Source: an uncultured cyanobacterium (GTDB taxonomy: Bacteria > Cyanobacteriota > Cyanobacteriia > Phormidesmidales > Phormidesmidaceae). From it: 6,269 nt of DNA. This document shows, one piece after another, positions 1 through 5,891 of the stretch. The stretch is taken from assembly GCA_938029995.1 (NCBI GenBank), contig CALHGI010000498.1, positions 1 to 6,269 of the forward strand. The letters are read 5' to 3'. The notes under the pieces are model-generated. The model searched no databases, was not told where the DNA came from, and saw nothing but the letters and a program-made list of their open reading frames with translations. Position 1 is the first letter of the stretch; the number at the start of each line of letters is the position of its first letter. Position numbers and translations under genes: made by a program.

Positions 1-982
1 GGCGGATTTGGATCGCTATGGTGTGCGGGTGCGCCCGCCGGTGGTGAGCGACTATCGCGGCTATCGGTTCTATGGCATGGGGCTGCCTAGCAGCGGTGGC
101 ATTACGGTGGCGCAGACGTTGGGGATTCTAGAACGTAGCGATCTGGGTAGTTTGGAGCGCAGTGAGGCCCTGCATCGGATCATTGAGGCGGAGCGGCTGG
201 CGTTTTGCGATCGCAACACCTACCTAGGCGACCCCGAATATGTCGATGCCCCCGTCGCCGGACTCCTCAACCCCACCTACACCGCTAGCTTTTCCCTCCC
301 CGAACGGGCCGCAGAACCCTGTACCACACCCGGCAATCCCCTGCCCCACCAAACCGACCCCAGCCCTAGTTTGACCCAGGTCCCCACCGTAGCCGCAGGC
401 AATACCCACGAAGGCCTATCCACCACCCACCTAGTCACCGCCGATCAGTTTGGCAACGTCGTTTCCTACACCCTAACCATCGAATCCACCGGCGGTTCTG
501 GCATCGTAGTCCCCGGCTATGGCTTTATCCTCAACAACGAGCTTACGGACTTTGACACCGCCCTGCCCCATCCCAATGCCCCCGAACCCGGAAAACGGCC
601 CCGCAGTAGTATGGCCCCCACCATTGCCATCGCCCCTGATGGCCGTGTGCTAGCCTTTGGCAGCCCCGGTGGTTCCACCATCATCACCACCGTGGTCAAC
701 ATCGCCACTAACCATATTGACTTTGACCTGCCCCTGGCCCAAGCCATTAGTGCCCCCCGATTTTCCCAGCGCAACGGCAGTAGTACGACCCTGGAGCGCA
801 GTCTAGACGGGACCGCCGCAGTTAATGCCCTCCAGCAACGGGGCCATCAGTTTCGCTTAACCAACGAAATTGGAGCCGCAACGGGGCTAGAAAAATTGCC
901 TGACGGAACGATGCAGGCAGCGGCAGAACCCAGTCGTCGAGGGGGTGGGGCTGCCATGGTTGTTCATCAAGCGGCAGAATAG
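1..982 (+). CDS. ggt: Gamma-glutamyltranspeptidase, C-terminal part (5' end outside window)
   Basis: GGT cleaves the gamma-glutamyl bond of glutathione and related peptides, passing the glutamyl group to water or an acceptor; bacterial forms are usually periplasmic. The frame is open from base 2 to the TAG at 980-982, so the start and signal peptide lie upstream. Residues are numbered from the TTG at base 8. The piece holds the end of the large subunit (PSSGG at 27-31) and the whole small subunit. STTH at 138-141 is the autoprocessing site; Thr139 should be the new N-terminal nucleophile. Next come TIEST (157-161) and LNNELTDFD (175-183), whose Glu178 and Asp181 match the substrate amino-group ligands. 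RSSM (199-202) and GSPGGS (218-223) form the carboxylate and oxyanion pocket. LNNELTDFD resembles Bacillus-type GGT more than the E. coli enzyme. No catalytic residue is missing. Codon use changes abruptly near base 215. The family call is firm; the substrate is inferred. Confidence 0.95.
   Translation, partial: ADLDRYGVRVRPPVVSDYRGYRFYGMGLPSSGGITVAQTLGILERSDLGSLERSEALHRIIEAERLAFCDRNTYLGDPEYVDAPVAGLLNPTYTASFSLPERAAEPCTTPGNPLPHQTDPSPSLTQVPTVAAGNTHEGLSTTHLVTADQFGNVVSYTLTIESTGGSGIVVPGYGFILNNELTDFDTALPHPNAPEPGKRPRSSMAPTIAIAPDGRVLAFGSPGGSTIITTVVNIATNHIDFDLPLAQAISAPRFSQRNGSSTTLERSLDGTAAVNALQQRGHQFRLTNEIGAATGLEKLPDGTMQAAAEPSRRGGGAAMVVHQAAE
207..214. repeat. HIP1 octamer GCGATCGC
   Basis: This is the palindrome GCGATCGC, the highly iterated sequence over-represented in many cyanobacterial genomes. 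It sits in frame in the transpeptidase gene (Cys-Asp-Arg). It supports a cyanobacterial origin and coincides with a switch in synonymous codon use. Confidence 0.85.
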
Positions 983-1178
983 GTTACCCTGTGGAGTGCC
1001 GCCAGCCGGCGTCTATGACCAAACCCCGCATCAAACCCCTGTAGACAATCAAATAACTGCATCTACCCCGACACATTATGGTGAAGTATTGGGGATACTA
1101 GAAAAACTAGGAAGTCTCAGGGCTGCCATCTTCGTCACATAACAACTAACCCAACAACAGAGACGCGATCCGCTAACA

Positions 1179-3728
1179 GTGCTCCAAGAGTTTGACATAT
1201 CAATTACAGCGGTCGGCAATGACCGATATCTGGTGCGGACGGAGCAGGTCGCACCGGGGGTTCCCCTGGCCCAAGAACAATTTACTTGGCCCATAGAAGA
1301 TTGGCTGAGGGAGTCGGCCATCCTCATGCACGACCCCCTGCTCGGCCTTCTAAAGGGGGAATCAAGCCAACGCTGGGCGACCAAACCTACCTATCGGTCC
1401 GGTCGTAACGATGGCACCGATCCCGACGGGCAGGCCCCTACCCTCGTAGGCCTGGGCCAGGCCCTCTACAACGCTATTTTTGACAAGGCCCTGCGCGATA
1501 GCTGGCTGACAGCCCAAGGGGTGGCTCAGCACCGTCGCTCTCCCCTCCGATTGCGCCTCGGTCTCAAGGGAGAAAAGCTCCAGCAGCTTCCCTGGGAAGT
1601 CCTCCATGCCGGTGATCGCCCCCTAGGTACGGGGACCGATGTCACCTTTTCTCGCTACCATTTGGACCGTCGCCAAGGGTACGACCGCCCCGTGGCGACG
1701 GTGCCTGATTTTGAAAAACCCCTGCGGGTTTTAATGGTGATTGCCGCCCCCAACGATCAAGATCGTTTACAACTTGCCCATGAGGCCGAGCGTCTCCAAA
1801 ATGAGCTGCACCCTACACCCATGCGTTCTGGGGGCAGCTATGACCTGTTGCCCAAGCAACAGCTCGAAGTACAACTTACGGTTTTAGAGCAGCCGGGGCG
1901 GGCCGAACTAACCCAGGCCCTAGAACAAGGGCGTTATCAGGTTTTGCACTATGCCGGCCATAGCAACCTGGGTAATTCTGGCGGTGACCTATACCTGGTC
2001 AGTCGTCAGACAGGCCTAACGGAGCGAATTAGCGGTGAAGACCTGGCGGGGCTGTTATCCAACAACGGTGTGCAACTGGCCGTTTTAAACTCCTGCCGGG
2101 GGGCCTATGCCCAAACTGACCAATCCGAAGTCGGTTGGCACGAGCAAAATCTGGCCCATGCCTTAGTTAATCGTGGCATTCCTGGGGTGATTGCCATGGC
2201 CGAACGAATTCCTGACGATGTGGCCATTACCTTTACCCAGTTGCTCTATCGCAATCTTAAGCAAGGTAACCCCATTGACCTGTGCCTTAACCGTACTCGC
2301 CAGGGCCTTATTTCAGCCCACGGGTCCCACCATAGCTACTGGGCCCTACCCATTTTGTATATGCAGCCTGGGTTCGATGGTTATCTGGCCAGTAAGCCCG
2401 GCAACCATAACAGTGCCCTGGACCAGCTACTGAGTGAGTCTGAATCTGCCCTGGCTGCCCTAGATCAAACGCCGTCTTTAGCCGCCACCCAGCGCTCGGC
2501 GCAAGGGGACGGGGTCGGTAGGGGCGATGTAGACCCGGTCGACTTAGACAAAATTGACTTAGACAACGTCGTAGAAACCGTAGAGCTTGAGGAAATCCTT
2601 AGCTACAACGAAGAAGACGCTTCGACCATGACGGAACTGGTGGAGCAGCTATCTAAACCCTCCGTACCCGATGAGGTCATGCTAGCGGATGTGGATGAAT
2701 CACTGATACCGGAGCCCTTGGAAACCCCCGGTCTTGATTTGTATGATCAGTTGCCTAAAAAGCCCGTTGAACCCCCTGCGTCTGAAACCCCCGATGGGGC
2801 TAATGGAGAGACGAGTAATGGGGACCCCTCCATTTCAACCACCATCTATAGCGAAGATGCCCCCCACCCCTCTGATGTGGGGGATGCAAGTGGCCGGGGG
2901 GCCGCTGTTGCGCCTAGACAACGTAGGCAAGTGGTCATGGGGGTTGTGGGGGCAGCGGCCCTAGTGGCGTTAGCGGGGGTGGGCATCAGCGATCCGCTCA
3001 ACGTATTTTCCCCATCGTCCCCCTCTGGTAACGACTCAGAACTGTCCACTGATGTTTTAGAAGCTAGCAGCCTAGCCAGCGGAGACCCTGAAACCATTGC
3101 CCAAGTTCTGAGCGAAATGGCCGCTGCAGGCGATCAATCTAAGGCTATTACCTGGATCGATCAGCAGGGCGGCACCGATCAGCCAGCATTGCTGTTTTCT
3201 AAGGGACAGCTGCAGTGGGACGTGATGAACCAAGCTTCATCCGTGGATGGCACCATCGGGCCCGCTGAGGCTATGCGCTCATGGCAAAACACGCTGGATG
3301 TGAAGCCCAACTGGCTAGATGCCCAGGTTGCCCTGGGGTTTGCCTACTATGAGCAGGAGCGATACCAGGAGGCGATTGAGATCTGGTTAGATGCTTTGGA
3401 TACGGGTAAGGTGTATGCCATTCCTACCCTGACACTTCATCAGGAATCGCAGAATTCAGATATTCAAGCTGACCTGGCCCCACTCCATGCCCACGTTGGC
3501 TTGGTTATGGCCTACTATCGACAGTCTGAACAGGGGGCCACTGAATCCGACAAACTACCCCTAGTGGCATTAGCGGTGGATCAATGGAAGGATCTGGTTC
3601 AAACGACCGGGGGCCAAGATGTAACCGCCGGTGACTTGTCCTCCCACTGGCTATGGTCAGAGCGGGCCTTGGCCGATTGGAGTGAAGTGAGCCCGAAAAT
3701 TGCCAGAGAAGTTAGCCAGGCAAATTAG
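1179..3728 (+). CDS. CHAT-domain cysteine peptidase with one membrane helix and C-terminal TPR
   Basis: CHAT domains are caspase/separase-like (clan CD) cysteine peptidases. The 849-residue protein opens with a segment I recognise from cyanobacterial CHAT proteins (EYLVRTE-like, here DRYLVRTEQVAPGVPL at 15-30). The CHAT fold covers about 85-402: LRLRLGL (123-129), LPWEVL (137-142), the His motif HYAGHS (257-262, catalytic His261), the Cys motif LNSCRGA (303-309, catalytic Cys306) and the closing HSYWALPILY (385-394). An acidic, Pro-rich, disordered-looking linker spans about 445-575. RQRRQ (580-584) then precedes a single helix (585-603). A TPR lies at about 713-746 (Leu719, Gly720, Ala732, Ala739). 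Basic residues before the helix predict a cytoplasmic peptidase and a periplasmic or lumenal TPR. The start is the only GTG after the in-frame stop at 1140; no Shine-Dalgarno sequence is visible. No partner gene is adjacent. The substrate is unknown. Confidence 0.9.
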   Translation: MLQEFDISITAVGNDRYLVRTEQVAPGVPLAQEQFTWPIEDWLRESAILMHDPLLGLLKGESSQRWATKPTYRSGRNDGTDPDGQAPTLVGLGQALYNAIFDKALRDSWLTAQGVAQHRRSPLRLRLGLKGEKLQQLPWEVLHAGDRPLGTGTDVTFSRYHLDRRQGYDRPVATVPDFEKPLRVLMVIAAPNDQDRLQLAHEAERLQNELHPTPMRSGGSYDLLPKQQLEVQLTVLEQPGRAELTQALEQGRYQVLHYAGHSNLGNSGGDLYLVSRQTGLTERISGEDLAGLLSNNGVQLAVLNSCRGAYAQTDQSEVGWHEQNLAHALVNRGIPGVIAMAERIPDDVAITFTQLLYRNLKQGNPIDLCLNRTRQGLISAHGSHHSYWALPILYMQPGFDGYLASKPGNHNSALDQLLSESESALAALDQTPSLAATQRSAQGDGVGRGDVDPVDLDKIDLDNVVETVELEEILSYNEEDASTMTELVEQLSKPSVPDEVMLADVDESLIPEPLETPGLDLYDQLPKKPVEPPASETPDGANGETSNGDPSISTTIYSEDAPHPSDVGDASGRGAAVAPRQRRQVVMGVVGAAALVALAGVGISDPLNVFSPSSPSGNDSELSTDVLEASSLASGDPETIAQVLSEMAAAGDQSKAITWIDQQGGTDQPALLFSKGQLQWDVMNQASSVDGTIGPAEAMRSWQNTLDVKPNWLDAQVALGFAYYEQERYQEAIEIWLDALDTGKVYAIPTLTLHQESQNSDIQADLAPLHAHVGLVMAYYRQSEQGATESDKLPLVALAVDQWKDLVQTTGGQDVTAGDLSSHWLWSERALADWSEVSPKIAREVSQAN

Positions 3729-3892
3729 CTGCCGTAGCAAATATCCAGATGCGTTGGGGCATTTGTGCCTCGGGTTCGCTGTGGCGCCATGGACATTCAC
3801 GGCATGCCTGTTGACGAACCTGACAGAGGCTACCCGTTTCAACTTTTTTAGGAGGGTGAATTTACCCTGACTGAAGGGTGGAGTTTCTATCC

Positions 3893-3944
3893 CTAAAAAC
3901 CAGGGCATCTGCAAAATGTGATAAGCAGATGCCCTGGTTTTTAG
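3893..3944. terminator. Perfect 20-bp hairpin, bidirectional intrinsic terminator
   Basis: Arms 3893-3912 and 3925-3944 are perfect reverse complements around a 12-base loop. The GC-rich core CCAGGGCATCTGC is followed by TTTTT on the plus strand. The mirror AAAAA on the left arm gives the same layout on the minus strand. It lies 165 bases after the CHAT stop and most simply ends that transcript; it could also stop minus-strand readthrough from the ssrA side. Confidence 0.85.
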
Positions 3945-4537
3945 ACCTATTTTATTTGTTATGACTTCTTGACGTTAAACCAGTCAGGAATGTGAGAAAT
4001 CAAACAAACAGTTCGTATATTTACTGATACTGTTTTAGGGCAGTTTTGAAACAATTAGTTAAGCTTGCCTGGCTGTCGACATTCTTTTGCCCAGCACCGT
4101 TCCAAATGATTAAGATTATGTGTTTTTAGAAATTTTAAGGGGCTGAAGAAAGTCTTGTGCTTGGGGCTGAAGACGGGTTGTTGAAGGTACTGCCAAAGGG
4201 GAAATTTCATTATCGAATGACTCAGCAAAACAAACGAGCGCGGGACAAAGGCAGATGTAAGTAAAAGCAGCGCAGAACGCATAAATGAAATGCATAATTC
4301 ACCCGTGGTTTATGACTAACCACAAGTTCCCTAAAACGCTGTTTATAAACTTATATCGGGGGTGATAATTTCAAGTATTCTTACATCTATATTCTTCTAC
4401 TTGAAAGCTATCTTCCTTCAGTATAAACACCTTATTTTTTGCCAACTATTCTTGTTCCAAACTTGGAAAAATACTTCACTCAGCTTAAAGAAAAAAAATA
4501 GTCCCATGAAATTTCCATGGTGACCCGCTGAAATATG
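3945..4537. other. AT-rich intergenic region without a convincing gene
   Basis: These 593 bases are clearly more AT-rich than the genes around them. I see no tRNA, riboswitch, IS end or coding sequence with a ribosome site. The longest frame (minus strand, 4055-4282, 75 residues) lacks a Shine-Dalgarno sequence and any recognisable motif. Small inverted repeats are present: GTGGTT/AACCAC (4305-4310 and 4318-4323) and a 9-bp pair TTTCAAGTA/TACTTGAAA (4369-4377 and 4398-4406, 20-base loop). It could be a decayed gene or hold an unannotated small RNA; the sequence does not decide. Confidence 0.6.
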
Positions 4538-4574
4538 AAAAAGGAACACCCGTCTAATGACGGATATTCCTTTT
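4538..4574 (-). terminator. Intrinsic terminator of ssrA
   Basis: The arms are 4559-4574 and 4539-4554 with a 4-base loop. In minus-strand RNA all 16 positions pair, because the middle UAU faces GUG as U-G, A-U, U-G. In plus-strand RNA the same positions give two C/A mismatches. The A-run at 4538-4542 becomes a U-run on the minus strand. This fixes direction: it ends the tmRNA transcript about 20 bases past the mature 3' end. Confidence 0.85.
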
Positions 4575-4594
4575 AGATAAGTATGAAATTGAAA

Positions 4595-4983
4595 TGGAGC
4601 TGACGGGAGTCGAACCCGTGTCCGCCCTGAGTAATAACACGCCACTCATTCACAGGCTTAGCCTATCTAACCCTCAAGGCGGGAGCCGTTCATTATCCCG
4701 AACGTAGGATGCTCTGATGAAGGTCTTTGTTAGGTTTCTCACCAGAGAAATCAACCTAACGCATCCGTTGGGGTTAGGCTTATCACCCTTAACGGAGTCA
4801 AGTGATAAGCGCTCGAACCTATGAGAGGTGTTTAAGCGGCAGCTACAGCTACTTGCTTACGAGCGAAAGGTACGATGTTGTTTGCATCTGTATTTAGTTG
4901 AGCCTTGATTTACGAGAGTGGACTCACTCTCGGCCTGTATCACAACGCGACTTTCGTCAAAACGTCGAAACCGTTACAGCCCC
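4595..4983 (-). ncRNA. ssrA: Transfer-messenger RNA (tmRNA), one-piece
   Basis: With SmpB, tmRNA frees ribosomes stalled on broken mRNA and adds a degradation tag to the nascent peptide. The 389-base RNA starts GGGGCUG (from 4983), which pairs with CAGCUCC before the discriminator A (4595). The third acceptor pair is G-U, the alanine identity element. The 3' CCA is not encoded; UUU follows the discriminator. The T arm reads GGUUCGACUCC. After an 8-bp stem CGAGAGUG/CACUCUCG, UGAGUC can pair with GGCUCA to form pseudoknot PK1. The resume codon is GCA (4885-4883) and the tag frame encodes ANNIVPFARKQVAVAAA, ending at UAA (4834-4832). The ANNIV opening is typical of cyanobacteria. The RNA is uninterrupted, unlike the two-piece form of marine picocyanobacteria. 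It is transcribed alone, divergently from the repeat-protein gene. Confidence 0.97.
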
Positions 4984-5026
4984 TTAAGGCTCCCTAAAGC
5001 AAGGTTAACTGCCTAGGGTATCCACC

Positions 5027-5055
5027 ATTGTAGCCCGTGTTTTAGCAATTGCCGA
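5027..5055 (-). promoter_or_regulatory. Predicted sigma-70 promoter of ssrA
   Basis: Read on the minus strand, TACAAT (5032-5027) matches the -10 consensus at five of six bases. It is preceded, after a 17-base spacer, by TCGGCA (5055-5050), a four-of-six match to the -35. Transcription would start near 5020, giving a leader of about 37 bases that RNase P would remove at 4983. No other good -10 lies closer to the RNA. Confidence 0.6.
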
Positions 5056-5155
5056 TTGCCAAGGAAAAAAACTTTCTAAGCCTTATGCTTTCGTAAAACA
5101 TCTAGTTTTATGGAACTGATTAGCTTTAATAAACTAAAGGTGTTGTCTTTTAACT

Positions 5156-5161
5156 TATAAT
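5156..5161 (+). promoter_or_regulatory. Consensus -10 element TATAAT upstream of the repeat-protein gene
   Basis: TATAAT is a perfect -10 hexamer, but no -35 is visible 16-18 bases upstream and there is no extended -10 TG. Use would start RNA near 5168 with a leader of about 190 bases. Cyanobacteria do have promoters with only a -10, so this is plausible but unproven. Confidence 0.4.
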
Positions 5162-5198
5162 TGTTTAGATATTTGTATCGCCTAAGCTTCGAAATGCC

Positions 5199-5228
5199 TT
5201 GATATTTCGTGGGTTTGCCCCCGGTAAT
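5199..5228 (+). promoter_or_regulatory. Alternative promoter candidate for the repeat-protein gene
   Basis: TTGATA (5199-5204, five of six) and GGTAAT (5223-5228, four of six) are 18 bases apart, which would start RNA near 5235 and leave a leader of about 124 bases. It competes with the TATAAT at 5156; the sequence alone does not choose. Confidence 0.3.
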
Positions 5229-5358
5229 TTACAGGTGTTCATAGTGGCAGCATCTGCCGGCGATAGATTATGGACACAGCGAGATCGCAGGCTGCAGATG
5301 GATGTCATAGGCATTGTGTGCAGGCATTACTTCAATTAGTACTAGGGGTTATAAGGTT

Positions 5359-5778
5359 ATGAGCAGCGACGCAGCGGAAACTACTAATACGACAGCGGCT
5401 AAGGGCGCTTCCAGTGGCAGTCGTAAGAAGTCCTCAACGTCTTCCGCGGCTAAGAGCGGTGGCATTGTGAAGGCTGAGAAAAATGAAATTATTGTGCTCG
5501 AAGACAACACTCGCGTCATTGAGACCAATACGTTGCCTAACAATCGCCCCATTACGGTGAGTGATATGGAGGTGGTGCACAACCTTTCTTCGGCTGGTGT
5601 TCGTCCGGTGATGGCCGATAATTTTGAAATTGCTAGTACTGACCACCTGCCTGGGCATCGTCCTGTGGCTGTGAGTACGCTGGTGGTTTCTGACCTGGAG
5701 ACCCTACCCGGTAATCGTCCCATCGCATCCAACGACATCGATGAGGATGCGTCCGCTCTGATGGGCTATTTGGACTAG
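5359..5778 (+). CDS. Hypothetical protein with four 19-residue RP repeats
   Basis: I recognise this 139-residue protein as a type seen in cyanobacteria but know no name or function. Residues 1-36 are low-complexity Ser/Ala/Thr/Lys, probably disordered, with basic SRKK at 21-24; there is no signal peptide or membrane helix. Residues 57-132 are four 19-residue repeats with Arg-Pro at 63, 82, 101 and 120. Their cores are NNRPI, GVRPV, GHRPV and GNRPI, mostly after Leu-Pro, then a polar stretch and a Val/Ile-rich strand. Residues 38-56 look like a decayed extra copy. The C-terminus is acidic and ends ALMGYLD. Such regular repeats could form a small beta-rich solenoid (inference). The ATG at 5359 has AGGGG (5344-5348) upstream at a 10-base spacing. 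The in-frame TTG at 5314 would add 15 residues without a better ribosome site, so I prefer the ATG. It is monocistronic. Confidence 0.88.
   Translation: MSSDAAETTNTTAAKGASSGSRKKSSTSSAAKSGGIVKAEKNEIIVLEDNTRVIETNTLPNNRPITVSDMEVVHNLSSAGVRPVMADNFEIASTDHLPGHRPVAVSTLVVSDLETLPGNRPIASNDIDEDASALMGYLD
5527..5754 (+). repeat. Four tandem 57-base coding repeats
   Basis: The repeats encode residues 57-75, 76-94, 95-113 and 114-132. The Arg codons of the RP core fall at 5545, 5602, 5659 and 5716, each exactly 57 bases apart. At DNA level the copies have diverged (for example AATCGCCCC, CATCGTCCT, AATCGTCCC), so the array is old and held by protein selection, not a fresh tandem duplication. Confidence 0.85.
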
Positions 5779-5813
5779 GCTGTTTGAATTAATCCATGGG
5801 TTATTTGGATTAA
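5761..5813 (+). repeat. Imperfect 18-base direct repeat: last codons of the gene repeated after its stop
   Basis: Bases 5761-5778 (the final MGYLD codons plus TAG) recur at 5796-5813 with 15 of 18 identities. The three changes are transitions: GGC to GGT, GAC to GAT, TAG to TAA. The second copy therefore also reads MGYLD-stop, but is offset by 35 bases and so out of frame with the gene. It lies partly inside an inverted repeat AATTAATCC/GGATTAATT (5787-5795 and 5807-5815). Confidence 0.7.
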
Positions 5814-5833
5814 TTTTGAATTAATTGATTTCG

Positions 5834-5875
5834 ATTCGTCGGAGTGCTGCATGTGGCACTCCGACGAATTTTTTT
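5834..5875 (+). terminator. Strong intrinsic terminator after the repeat-protein gene
   Basis: A perfect 14-bp stem (5834-5847 with 5856-5869, core TCGGAGTGC/GCACTCCGA) with an 8-base loop runs straight into seven T residues (5869-5875). The opposite strand has no U-tract after the stem, so it acts mainly on the plus strand, stopping transcription before the convergent ABC gene whose stop is at 5892. Confidence 0.92.
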
Positions 5876-5891
5876 AGGGTATTGGGTGGGG

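Larger units (their letters stand above)
4984..5358. other. Divergent control region between ssrA and the repeat-protein gene
   Basis: This 375-base gap carries no gene. It holds the ssrA promoter on the left and one or two promoter candidates for the plus-strand gene on the right. Between them is a small perfect palindrome, TAAAAC-atcta-GTTTTA (5094-5110), which could be a regulator site, though in AT-rich DNA such a match may be chance. The right part, after about 5168, would be the 5' leader of the next gene. It contains a small hairpin GGCAG-CAT-CTGCC (5246-5258). Confidence 0.55.

Noticed and set aside
1179..3728. A Craspase (type III-E CRISPR) or gasdermin-linked CHAT defence system
   Set aside because: There is no CRISPR array, effector or gasdermin-like gene nearby, and the domain order differs.
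3789..3851. 20-codon plus-strand frame after the CHAT gene
   Set aside because: It is very short, has no ribosome site, and nothing supports translation.
3657..3914. 85-residue minus-strand frame across the CHAT 3' end
   Set aside because: It overlaps the CHAT coding end and starts inside the terminator hairpin; there are no family features.
4055..4282. 75-residue minus-strand frame in the AT-rich gap
   Set aside because: There is no ribosome site before its ATG, no recognisable motif, and its composition looks like translated intergenic DNA.
4595..4625. A separate tRNA gene
   Set aside because: The T-arm-like sequence is the 3' tRNA-like domain of tmRNA; there is no anticodon arm, and the 5' acceptor strand lies nearly 390 bases away.
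4418..4645. 75-residue minus-strand frame at the tmRNA 3' end
   Set aside because: It begins inside ssrA and runs through its terminator; it is a by-product of a structured RNA gene.
5314..5358. TTG start extending the repeat protein by 15 residues
   Set aside because: It has no better ribosome site; the ATG at 5359 has AGGGG upstream and begins the typical Ser/Ala-rich head.
5349..5738. 129-residue minus-strand frame opposite the repeat-protein gene
   Set aside because: It is antisense to a gene with clear protein repeats; its regularity is the shadow of the 57-base period.
5525..5760. CRISPR-like or minisatellite array
   Set aside because: The periodicity is at protein level, the DNA copies are diverged and have no spacers.
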